Below, in pieces: positions 1-12,900 of a DNA stretch of 64,000 nt (position 1 is its first letter; each line of letters starts with the position of its first letter). A program made the translations under genes and the position numbers. The notes beneath the pieces are model-generated. The model was not told the origin of the DNA, did no database searches, and saw nothing but the letters and a program-made list of their open reading frames with translations. Source of the stretch: Echinococcus granulosus (lineage: Eukaryota > Platyhelminthes > Cestoda > Cyclophyllidea > Taeniidae); contig NW_020170465.1 in the NCBI RefSeq assembly GCF_000524195.1, positions 260,296 to 324,295 on the forward strand. The letters run 5' to 3'.

Positions 1-34
1 GTAAATTGTGCATTCTCACTTAAGAGTGACTTAC

Positions 35-974
35 AATTGAGCGGCAGAAGTAGACCACGATCAGGTTGAATAATATCCTGAACCTTCGGCAGCACATGAA
101 CGGCTTTGGCGTCTAGCACAAAGCAATCCGGACAGGGTGGTAGTCTGGATTTTGATAAATCAAATTCCTGTCCACCCAATGCCAACTCATCCACACAGCC
201 AAACAAATTTGCCAAATTCACCTACAAACAAATAATTTATACTTAAATTAAAGTAGGTGGAAAGTGTAGCCCTAATACCTCGCCAAACTCACAGTCTTCG
301 AGCCCATCCGTACTGTACGGGCGGTTGGGTAGCCGCCAATGAACGCATTCACTGGTACACGCCAAGTAATTGGCTCTTCAATCCACGCCTCGTGGTAGTC
401 AAGAATGAACTATGAGCGAAAACCAGGGCTTTGTTATTACATTTGACTAGCAACATCTTAAAGAAGGCTTCAGGAACAACTACACACCCGCATTTTGGTG
501 ATTTGAACGCCACGCCGAGCGTCTTTTGTTTCCATATTGACAGGGAGGAGTTCCAGCCGATGCCAGGCGTTGCCACGAAGATCTAGGAGTGGAGATGACC
601 AGTAAAAATCGCTATTTCCATCAGCACCACTCTCCACTACCAAGTGGATTTGACGCTCGCCGAGGAGAATGAAGAAGGTGCCAGCCTTGAAACCGAAATT
701 GAAGGCTCCTAGGAGTCCGACTGTGTTTTTGGAATCGTTTTGTTCCCGTGTACGGAAGCCGATGGTCACTCGGAAGTCCCTAAATGGCATGAAAAAATCG
801 GTAAGGGTAGCTTTTTTTTGTTATTAATTTGAAAGGAAGGTAAAGGAATCCACAAAATCTTAAGTACTACACGAAAGCTTACGGATTTCCACTTAGCACT
901 TTGGCGATATTTTCCACTTCCCAATGAGCTTCACCGTTAAACCAAGCCGACAATGCCTGCGCCTCTCGACAGTT
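35..974 (-). CDS. Laminin alpha exons 43-46: LG4 domain, truncated by window edge
   Basis: Exons 935-974, 488-810, 293-409 and 35-221. Pieces in order: [65 protein letters not shown], like the common LG 'WH.V.' motif; [32 protein letters not shown] with the terminal LG cysteine and [10 protein letters not shown]. Exon 43 has two possible donors; only GTGAAG at 934 keeps the frame into exon 44. The final donor GTAAGT at position 34 shows the gene continues, presumably to LG5 and the stop codon. Confidence 0.85.
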
Positions 975-3900
975 CTACAACACGCCGCGAACAGCGTAGA
1001 AACAATTGCAGAACAAGAATATACTGGAACTACTTGAATAGGCATTTAAGGAGTCCTCACCTTCGCGCTTTTTCCATTCCCAGCGTACTGCATGCTGCGA
1101 ACACGAACTCTACGGGACGGTTTAGGCGAAAGAAGTGAATGGATAATGATTGGCCACTCCTTGGTAACATTATCGCTGATTGCGTCACACAACTGAAAGT
1201 CAAAAGGAGGCAACTCATTTTAAAATGAAAGCTGGTCCAAAGCCACTTAGGTACTGCCACCCACCCACCTGCGGGTTGATGTCACCACAGTCTTCAAAGA
1301 CGGAGCGCAAACGGCGGCCGGCTGGCGGTGCAGACAGGTCAAGACCCTGGTAGACGAATTCAGTAGTTGGAGAGGGGTGACTTTCGTCTGCTGGAGTTAA
1401 AAACCTCGGGCGAAGTTGACCTCCACACTCACCGAAACGATAGAAGGGCCTATTGCGCAGGCTATCAACCACGTCGTTGGCAAAGTCAACACGGCTGAAC
1501 GGGCATTAAAGCATGTACCGAAGTCCTTTGAATAAGAAAACACTAAGAGAGTTGGACCTACTGCTTTCCAATGATCAGATTACTGATAGAGAAGCCGTAG
1601 TAAGAAAGAGTATTCAACTCAGGACCGACGTAAACTTGTAACACGGCAGATTTTGGAATGGATTGACTTAATTTCCATGTATGAACTGGGCGTTGGTCAA
1701 AGAGGACGGTTAGTCTGTAAAAGAAATGGTTTTGCTAGTCAATGCAACAACCTGTCAAACTGAAAGTAGTTAAGCAAGTCGGAGTAAGTAGTTCTAACAA
1801 AAATTCAGATTTCAAGACTTATTTAACAAGCAACCTTGCCAATATCCTCAAGACAAAGAGAGCAACAGATGTTTTGTAAGAGATTGAGGTTCATTTACAA
1901 GGGTGGATTTATCCTTTTCTTTTGACGACTTGAAGAAGCATAGATGAAAAGAAAAAGGATTCCACGAACGTCAGGTCTAGATCCACCAATAACTGGCCAA
2001 TCAAAATTTGTTCTAAAAAGTATCTACAACTGTGCGAACCTGGTGAATTCGGGTCCACCAAAACGAAGCGTGAGAACGGATTCAGTGAATAGAGGCTGTT
2101 GGAAGACCTGTGCCTCCCGAGCCTTCAACGCGGCAAGGTTGTTGGCTGGATCTCGAATGACTGGCGCACCAAAGATCTCCCTTGTAATAAACTTGGTTGG
2201 ATCACTGGGAATCGCTATTCCAACACGCAGATCCGAAGTCAGCCATACTCGGAACCAGAGATTGTTTTGCTGCAGAGAGAAGGGAAAAATTCTGCCGTAA
2301 TTGCGTTGCAACCTCAGGAGGGACCAAACTCTACAACCCAATTTCAGGGCAGGAACGGATGTAATAATTGAGATCGCTAATCATGGACCAAAAATAACGG
2401 TAATAGCAGACACCTCTCTTGTTCTTATCAAATCTAAAATGAAGCAATTACTTAAACACTGCAAGTAGACGCGCATCATTTTGCTCAATTTGACAATCTC
2501 ACCTCAGCTACTTGCATTCGAAGCAGGTTAATTTCGTCATTGCCGACAGGTCGGAAACGCACGGTCATGCTGATTTCAGGCAGCCAAGGTGCCGAGAACT
2601 TGTTCGGTTTCAACTCGAAGCTCGTGTAGTTGGTCAGAGGCATGAGGGTCAGGCAGTACTGATTGCTTGGTGAGGTGTTTTTCTGTCGAAGTAAATGAAA
2701 TTATTAAAACACGAGTGAATTATGAAAGTGTGTGCTCTCATGAAAACCCGACGATATTTTACTTGTAGATCATACTTGGGATAGGAGTGGTAAGCAGGAG
2801 CCCTGACCAAACAGCGTCACTTACAATGGCATAGGCCTCTTCTGTCTGACGTATATCCGCAAATCGCGTGTCTCCGTAGTTACGGATCGGTGTCTTCGTA
2901 TAGGAGTCAATCAGAATGGAACCAAGCATGTGATCTCCTGAAGTTGCCAGGCCAATACGGCCTCGGAAGCCACTTGTGGATAAACCATACCTATGGGCAA
3001 ACAGCACATGTCACTGTTGATGGAGATAGTCTACTGACCCCCTGTTACCATTGGAGGCCGCCTTTTGCTGCTTTTTTTTGAAACACAACATATATCCGAA
3101 TAAGTTAGTTATCAGACAGTTTAGAAGTTATCTTCTTCTCAACCCTTATTGGATAAAGTTTCGTTGACTTCCACTTACTCTTTCATGGCTTTGCGCAATT
3201 CAAAGTGACCGGGTGGAATGCCACCAACAAAGAAGACGTAGTCATCCTCCCTTGCCAATGCACAGTCCTCTGCCACTCGCTCTTCAAGAGCCCAGTAATT
3301 GGAGGCGATTGGAGACACCCGAATTGGCCGAATGCTACGCGTTCGGTGACTGATACCGCCCTTGAGGTTACCGTGCCAACGGCTACAGAAAAGGTCGTAG
3401 CCTTTGCTCTCCACGGTGATGCCGTAGTCCTTTTAATGGAGCAGAATACTATCCACTGTAATACCACTGGCGAATAAAATGCCATTTCTTGGCTGATAGA
3501 AGGTCATAAAATTCGATGTAATCGAATAGCAGTGAATGTGAGGAAATTTAAGGTTAGTTACAGGAAGACTAAAGTTAATCGGAATAAGCAATCGCTCCAG
3601 ATTCACCTAGAATATTAGTTACCAGCGTCACAAATATGTGACGTCTGATTTTAACTGCTTTATGATAACTGGCCACTCCAACGTGCGTTGCAAAGAATAC
3701 AGGATGAATGTGGGTGACGGCGGCATATCAGAGCGACTTTAACAGCTTCTTCTACTATCAATCCACTGAGGCTGTTCCAAATAGTTCAACCTACTTCACG
3801 GTAATTGTAGAAGGTTAGAACCATGCTGTTGGCTATCTGTGGCGCCAGTTTCTGCAAATGTATATTGAGAGTTCGGTCACAGGGCGAGATATGATCGTAG

Positions 3901-6900
3901 CTGGTGATGCGTGCGTAGGCGTCAGTGGCTGCGAAGTCGTGAAGCTGCATGTACTCGAGAAAGACCTCCGCAGATGTGACTTCTCTTGGCCTCGAGCGAC
4001 TGGGGGTAATAGTGAGTCCTGTCTCCAGAGCAGCTGTCTTCTCCCACACGTAGCCATCACGCACGATGGGGCGGAAATTTGTGTGACTGGTTGGAAGTGA
4101 GAAAAGAGATTTGAGCAGAGGAGAACAGTGAGATACCAATTAAATTACCCAGACTTTTCCATTTCTCACTTTGCCATCAAGTAGCTCTGCAATCAGTCTC
4201 CTAACTCCTCTCTACGGTCATAGTGAGGCTATTTTTAGAGATAACTGAAAAATTACACTTCAACTCACATCTTACAGAAGTCCTCCGTCTGCTGCAAGCA
4301 AGCCGGATCGGCCTTAGCAAAATCGGGGAAACCCAACCGATGCCCGGCAATTTTTAGTTCGTAAAGACATCCCTTTGCATGCTCCATCTTCATGAGTCGT
4401 CTCCACATCTCCTCAGCACCACCCTCACCCCAGGATTCTAAAGGTGGAGCGTTCAATTCCGAAGTGCTAGTGCTATGGAAGGCCCCACCGACACGCAGTT
4501 CCAATTGATTATCCAAAAGAAGTCCCGTGGGCAGTGATTCACCATCATTTTCTTCTATGTAGGTCTCCAAGCGAGTTGGTAGGCCGTCGAGAGTTTCGCG
4601 GTCTTTTGGCACCTCTTGGAGGTAAAGATCCACTCGGCCTGACACTCCAATCACTCGAACCTACAGAGAAGGAGGAAAATGACTGCCGCTTAAATCTGTT
4701 TAGTGGGAGTAATTGTCTGTTGAAAGCTCTGTTCTGGCAGTCTGAGCTACTAATCCCTCAGTTCATCTGCAGTTCTACCGCAAACCTACTTCCGAACTCA
4801 TCTGCTCCTTAATAATGGCTTCATTAGTAACTTGGCTGCAACAAGCTATTCCATTTTTTTAATAACTGGGAGTTTGCGCGTTTCGTCATCTGCACAAATT
4901 TACCCTATTGGTCGTAGATCCATTGAGCGGTCCAATCTCAATGCCCAGCTCTCCACCCACAACATCTGGCTGTGACCAAGCAAATCTCAGGTTCCTGTTC
5001 GGCTCCACAGTGACCGCAAACATGCTCGTTCGTGCAAGGAAGGCGCGTCTACCGACTAGCAGCACCGAGTTTGTTCGAATACCGGTGGCGGAGGAGGTTA
5101 TAGGAGAGGAGGTTGAGCTTCGTCGCAGGAGTGCAGGAGCGAACCAGAATTCGAGGTCGAAAACACGACTACGAGTAGTGTGGTAAGGCACCAGCGTGTA
5201 GGTGCAATCTCCACCGCTAAGACGCAGAGGAATGGGGTCTTTGCCCAAACTGCCGTAGGTGAGATCCAGCAGCGAACGTGCCAGTGAGGCAAGGCGCCTC
5301 GCTGTCGCCATTTTGCGATCTACTACCTCTGCTTGTTCCTCTGTCTTGGCGATCATCTCCAATAGGCTGCGCTGAGTGGAGTTGGCCTGGTTGACTAGAT
5401 GTAAATTGGATTTATTTTAGAGCATTGAATAACAATTGACGGTCTACTAAATCCTGATTTATAGATACCTGATTCCTGCCAAATAAGTAAATCCCTAGAA
5501 TTGAGATTAAAATGAGGGCAAAACGTTGAACTCATCAAATTAATGAAAAACACTACTAACGCTAGGGCCGAACTCCTGGTCCCTTTGGTGGAAAATCCAC
5601 CTATGATATTAATTTTTGACTCTTGAGTCGTTGCCAAGGCAATACCAGGCTTTATCGATCTGCAGTATACCTGCCCTTCCGTAAAATAATGTATTTCTAC
5701 CTGGACTTATCTTGGTCAGAGAGAAATTAGACCAGATAAACTGCTCAGCATCATCAAAATGGTAAAAGACAGAATAGAACGTAGCCGAATAGCTCACCAG
5801 CCATGTTGGCAGTGCCTTCTATCTCATTGAACTGTTTTTCGATAGCGCGAACCTCTTTGTCAATCCTATTGAAAGTTTTTCTCTCCTTCATCACCTCTTC
5901 AGTAAGAGCATCCAGTTTGGGTCGTGTAAGAGTCACCAGAGGAGACAGTTGGCCATTCACGCGTTCTTTGGTGAGTTTGGAGGTCTCCAGGGTGCGTTTC
6001 AACACTACGCTGATGTCAGCAAACGACTTCTTCAACGTTGCCAAACGATCCGCATTGGCATCGGCAATCAACTTTGCGTCATTCAGGCGATCATTTAAAT
6101 GTTGTACTCTATCCTGAAAGCATAATAATGTTGCTACTTATGATGAGTAAGTAGGTGAGGATGTAATATCCTAATAGGTTTAAGAAATTATTGAGAATCT
6201 AGATATGACTTTTTTTGCGAATCTGAATAGACTACATGCAAGCAAGCAAGGTGCGTTTTTAACTTTACGACATGCCTGAATACAAAAGTACGGTCTTTGC
6301 TGGCTTTTCAGGAAAGATTCAAAGGATTCAGTTAAAACCCACCACTGTTTTCTCATGACGCTTTTGAATATCTGCAAGAGAGGCTTCAATAGAACTCGCA
6401 GAGACGCCTTCACCACCAACAGCCTCTATGGCACGCATCGCCTCGTCGGTGATAGCACGTGCCTCCATGAGGGTGTCTTCGATATTCTTGTAGGTTTCGC
6501 GTACCTCCAGCGTCCGATCCACACCATCACGATCCAACGCTGCCACAATGCGGTTACTAACACGCTCCAGACTGTGAGCTTTGCTTATCGCCTCCGGAGG
6601 CACAGCATCTGGCACCTGAGAGGGGAAGAAAATCTGAGGCCGATGTTGGAATGTGCTTCGGTGGTTGAGAAGTGAGTGCGACTGTGGGGAAATTTTGTTT
6701 TAGTTTTATGTCTAGTTTTACACGAGCTTTTTTGTCTTAACAAGTTTCATTGACAATCTTGACGGGAAAACCACCCCACCAAGCATTACCTTTGTGTTCA
6801 CAATCTCAGAATGTTTTCAAACGTAATTCGGGGGTGCCTTGCATCCGATTCAATTTTAAAGGACAAAATTACTTTCCTCATTAATTTGACGCCAATTCTA

Positions 6901-9900
6901 AAAATTGAAGCGAGAAGACATCCGGCTCGAATTGTAAGAATCCAATGAAGCCTGGAGATTCAGTTTACAAAGAAGGCGCCACCCAGGATTCGCCAAGTTC
7001 TGCAGAATATAACACTAACGCTTGAGACTAATGTCTCCCCGACTTGCTGGAATTTTCGGCGCATTACCGTTGCTCAAATGCGGCAGGTAGTTTTAAAAGC
7101 ATCGACTGCGCTTTGTTGGCTAGTGCATCAGAACGACCACAGACGGCTACGCACTACATTAACATTTATTTGACTACATGAGGTCTTCAGCTTTTGCGAA
7201 TTCGGCTGCCATATCTGGGTGGTGTGCCATTTTATTTATCAGTCGGCCATCCGTGCATTTTATATTATTGTCCTACCTAGAACCACCTAATCGTTGGGAT
7301 TATCTCGGGCACTACAGTTTTTAGTTGATCACCATAGTAGCTTTTTGGACTATTAAAGTGTTTTACTTTGAAAAATTAATTAAACCTGGTTAAAAGGCTG
7401 AGACTTCTCCAAGAGATCAGCCAGTCGGTTTAGTTCACTCAGAGTCGGAGTCTGGAAGTTCGAGACGTTGTTTTTTAAAATAGTCAATTGTTCTTCGAAA
7501 ATACTCTGATTTAAGTGGATCATGTCAATTGCGCTGCCACTGGTATTATCCATCATCTCCTGAATGCTCAAAATTTCATCCTACAAGAAAACAAAAAGGG
7601 CTAGTGTTACTTTTTTCTACTCGAGTGATATCAGTAGCATCGCTTGTTCTGAATCTTACCAATTTCTGTTGGGTTTGATTACCCATATTATAAAGTCGTT
7701 CCAATTGGGTGTTCAAATGAGAATCTAGCATCTTTTGGTAGTACTCTAATCTGTCGATTTTGACCGCATAGTTCACTCCCGATGTACGTTTTAAAATTGC
7801 GGCCAACTGCTCCTCCAATTGTCTGGTAGCTTCAAGCATCTCACTCGCCCACTCATTGGTGGGTTGAAGGTCAATGCGTGAAACCTCCTGACGAATCAAA
7901 CGAGCCTGCTGATGCCACTGTTGAATGAGAGCCTCGTCCACGGGACCAGATCGGAAATTTTGCATCGACTGGATCCATTCATTGAAACGACGCTCAAGGC
8001 CCACAAGCTTCCGTGATAAACGGGCAGTGTTATTTGTGCTGTTGCAGCTAGCTTCATCAATTGCCTTTATGCTAGCAGGCAGCGTGGTTACCATGGTGAG
8101 TGAAATACGGGACAAATCATCAGTGATCTTGGAGGCACGTTCGAGAAGTTCGCGTTCGGTGTAAAGGGTGCCGGTAAGGTTATACCGATCTAGCAGTTGT
8201 TTTGCTCGATTTTGAAGGTCATTCAAGCCTCGACGGGCCAGCTCCGTGAGGTCGATTGCATCCATTTCGGTGCTTACTTCAGCTGCGCGTTCAAGCAATT
8301 CACCTGTACATTCGCCACGACAATCTATAAGGGGGAGAGACGATAAAGAGGACCCATTTATTCTATTACACCGAATTGTGAACAGTTTCATTTTTTTGTC
8401 CATCCATCATTACAGGATTCAAAGTGTTGCACAGTCTGCTAGTAAAATGTCAAGCACACTCACCAATGCAGCGTCCGGCATCGACTACATGACCCTCTGG
8501 ACACTCATCACACTGTCGTCCGCTGACACCCGGCAGACAGGCGCATTGGCCGGTCTTCATATTGCAATTTTGATGTCTTGAGCCCGCCGGATTGCATGCA
8601 CACGGTTTACAGGGGATCACCATCAATGGGTCGCCATAGTAACCAGTGGCGCAACGGTCGCACAGTTGACCCGCATAACCCGGCAGGCATTCACAAACAT
8701 GTTGACCGTAGGAACCGATGGAATAGCAGGTCTTTGCATAGCTGCAACCAGTCGGGTGAGTGGGTGAGACGAATCATCGTCAGTTTTGATTGGTAAAGAG
8801 ATGATTTTGTCAAAATCAAGGTCGGTAGTAAAATATGGGTCTACTTGCAAAATAAGCATATTTAAGGTGCAAAGAGGAGAAAAGTAACATTTACTTGGCG
8901 GTTTCGCTTGGACACCGGCATCTTTCGCAGAGGACGCCTTTGACCGGGTCGCCAGAGTATCCCTCAGCACAGACTTCGCAGTGCGCTCCGGCAGTATTAC
9001 CCGCACAGTTTATACAAAAGCCACTTTGTTGATCGCATTCTGTTGCCATTCCGTTACATTCACAATCCAACACACCGCCGCCCTCAAAACTGAAGCTGGG
9101 CTCTAAAAAAAGTGAGAAGACTTGGTAAAACTGACCATTCTCATTACAGTCAGGCCGATCTGTCTGGCCCCATTACTGAAAAGATTATGAGGAGGTTACA
9201 AATCTGTTCTAATGCACAGAAATTTCTTTGAAAATTTTGGCCAGACTTGTTCAAACGGCGTAAAGTGCCTCCAACCAGCTGTTGCCAACAGAAACAAGTT
9301 TCCTGAAAGATATTGTTTTCATTTTACCGCAACGAGAGGACTGAAAATGCCCCACCAGACTGTTATGTGAGCTGAGATAAAGCACTTGAAAGAACTTAAG
9401 ATTCGCCAAAATGAACAATGCTGATTCGTAATGAAGGTTTCACTAACGGCTAGTGCAGGGTTGATGAATTTCCGGTAAGCGAAATTTGAGCCTGATAGAT
9501 AAGTTCCCCAAATCTTTCATTCCCGACATGACATAGCTATTGTCATACAAGAGCAACAGAAGTGCTTCACCCAGTGAAGCCTTGAAATTGCATATGCGGC
9601 TTGTAGATGCTACTAATTGGTTTAACTGAAAGTCCACACTGAACGTACACAATGTATTAGATTGAAACACATCGAGAGACCTAGTTTTTACCTAGGTTCT
9701 CTAAGTAACAGGAAGTTCACTCACTTCCTCCAGCAGGAATGGAGTCATTATCAGAGGGCTTAGAGATATCAGTCATTTCGTCGAAGAAGGTGCCATCAGG
9801 ACCGGGTTTAATCACGATTGGTGGGAAGTAACTCAGCTTGTCGGCCATCTAAAAAATCAAGAAAATCCATTTTGGTCTGCCTAGCTACAAATGTGATATA

Positions 9901-12900
9901 AATTGGCTGAGTGAAGTTCTGCATTGGCTTGTCTACATTTCCTGTTTCTAAAATAATAAGCAATCTAAGATGCGGTGCAAATAATTGCACAAATCATTTG
10001 CAAAAAGGGTACAAATTAGTTAAGTCCTGTTCAGCTATGCAAAAAAAGATCAGCAATTGACACTTGCGGCTGATTTAGGAAACGTAATTTTGTTCATCGG
10101 GCACTGAAATAAACCAGCTACTAATTGCTTTATAAGTAGACAACTTACTTCACAGTGATCGCCTTTAGCCGAGTCAGTGCAAACGCAAGTCTCAATCGTG
10201 GTGATCGGCGTGCCCAGTTGAGTTAGCGCCTCGCTCTTTGCTGTCCTCGTCCGGTAGTTCACACTAGAGGGAAAGTGTAGACACAGATTTAGGCATTGAT
10301 AATAAAAATGGAACAAAAGCACCTAATGGAGGTGCAATTTAATTATGTGGTAATTTGGTAAGGCAACCCTGAGACTCAACCTGCATGACTGGCTACCATG
10401 GGTCATATAAAATTGCGGTGGGCTAACCTGATGGCCACTGAATGAATAAACGGAATGAATTGCCTTGCCCCGGAGGCAAAAAAGCAAACTAAAATGGTTG
10501 CAGATAATTTGCAGATACACCTTATCGCCTTGAGTGGAATACCAGGTAAAGCCAAGCGGACGGAGAAGGAGGTGATGTTGACGAGGGCTAGCATGAGGGC
10601 CGCCCGACTGGGGCGCACTCGAAGGTGTTGTGTGTTGATGCGGGTGAGTACCCAGTCGTCTTCGCGCATCCAAATTGTGTTGTACTGCGCCACCAAATCC
10701 CCTCCAGGCACCGGAGTATGCGGTGGTGGATTCTGAGAGATAGTGAATCCGAGAAATGATTTCTACTTCCGGGTAATACGTGCATTAAATCATATCGAGT
10801 TACTTCTCATAGCACAAATAGAATTCAAACCACCTCCACTACTAGCGAAAATTTTGTACATTTTAGTCTCGTCATACCTGGGGCTGATATTCAAACTCAA
10901 GCTGGCCGTTGAGAGCGGTCATCCGAGCAAAGACTTTTTGGGGGTCCTCTAACACCGTTTGATATGCGGAGGGCACCCAGCGTGCCTCCAGCCTTGTATT
11001 GTCCTCAGACGTCTCAAAGCCACAGCTAGCCGTTGGCAGGCAGTCTACGTGAACCTCCGCCAATATCGACCCGTAGCTTCGTGTCTGTAAAAGAACGGTT
11101 GTTGTGATTTGGTCTGCACTTCTGGCTACCGAGTTATGGTTCCTTAATCTGTTTTCTATCAAATTATAATTCCTTAGTTAGCTTCATCGAATTAAATTAG
11201 TCCGAAGCACTTTAACGATAATAGCAAACACTTTGAGGGATAGTTGGGACTTACATAGGTTCCCTTCACGTCGGGTAGTATAAGGAAGGTTGGCATGCTC
11301 TTTGAAAAGCGCCACTTAAATTGGCTTTGGCCTACTGTCAGGTCGGGTAACTGGCTGGATCCTGTGCTGACCTCTGAAGTTAGTTGGAGGTCAACCACAG
11401 GGCCACCTGGCATGTACGGATTGTCCGTTCCCACCAGCTATAAAATAACAAGAATGACGCTTCCACGAACTCATGGTGTGCAAGAAAATTTAAGGAAGCT
11501 AGATAATTAATTGCTACTGCAGTTCGATGCTAGATTGGATAAAAAATCTAACACCTCTACCATATTACTACAATGTTTAACTAGAAGGGATCTTTTTTTC
11601 GATCAAATATGATACCTGAAGTCTTCGAGGAATTTCTGGCACCGATCGATAGCCCTTGAGTTGTTCACATTGTGGAGGTTTCGAGGTTGGGAAGCAGAAG
11701 CAAGCATAGCAACCGAGGGGATAATCAGCGCTTAGTCCAAACGATCCTGGGATGCACCGATCACACTTCTCTCCCTACAGAAAGTTAAAATATTGTTGCA
11801 AATTCTAACAAATCAGTGAGAGTTCTGTTTTGCCAATTTCTGAACCTCACCTCGACGTTTGGCTTACAGAGACAGGCACCAGTTTCGGGATTGCAGGCAA
11901 GCTGATCCCCATTGCTGGCATTTCGAAGAGTTCCTTCCAAACTGCACATGCAAGGCTTGCAATCGGGGTAGCCGTAATAACCGGGGGCACATTTGTCACA
12001 AGCGCGACCGGAGAAACCACTCTTGCAAGTGCATTGGCCAGTTACAAGATCACAGCCACCCAATGCATTCACCGAACCGATCTTTGAGCAGTTACAGTCC
12101 TATAAGGCATATTTCTCAAGGTCCACTTATATCTTAAAGTAATATCATATAGTCGAATTTCCCAAAAAATGTCCTAACTACGAGTCTTAATGGTTTAATA
12201 TGTCCGAAGCCATTCTTACTTTGCATCCCAAAATGGGGTTATAATCGTAGGAATTGGGGACACATGTCTCGCACCGATCTCCACTTGTATTTCTGGGACA
12301 ACTGCACTTTCCAGTAAGTTGGTCACATACTCGACCACTCGGGCATTGGGGACAGCCTAAAATGAATAAAATTATATCTCCATTGGAGAAAAGGTTATTT
12401 GGCATTCTAAATGCCACCTAAGTGTATGGAAACTCACGTTTGCAGCCCTGAGGCGAAGGTCCCCAAAATCCCGGCTCGCATTGGTCGCAGCGTCGACCAG
12501 TTACGAAAGGCGCGCAGCGGCATTGGCCAGTGAACATGTCACAACCACTGGTGGATAGAGACCCGGCACCACAATCGCAGGAGATGCAGTGTGGCTCGCT
12601 TCCATTCCAGTAATAGCCCGCCTAATACAAACACATTAAATGGATCGCCTAATTTCGTCTTGAATCAGACGAAATGTGAGTGGATTACTCACCAGACAAC
12701 GATCGCACTTTTGACCAACCACGTTATCGCCACATTCGCACTGACCAGTGGTTGGGTGGCAGGAAGTTGATAGCGCACGATTTGAACACTCGCAAGCTGA
12801 TTGGTTGAAAGATTATTTGAGCTTGGGTTGATCAAATGGTCAAATTTTTATGGAGTTTTGTAAAAACTATAAATGAAACTTCAAAGTAATTTTTCCAATC

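Noticed and set aside
883..934. Longer version of laminin exon 43 ending at GTAAGC ([18 protein letters not shown])
   Set aside because: The donor is strong but the phase leads to an immediate stop in exon 44; the shorter exon ending at 935 keeps the frame. It could be an alternative, non-productive splice.
6900..7330. Possible miniature retroelement in laminin intron 32
   Set aside because: Composition differs slightly from other introns, but no terminal repeats, primer-binding site or second copy in the window could be found.
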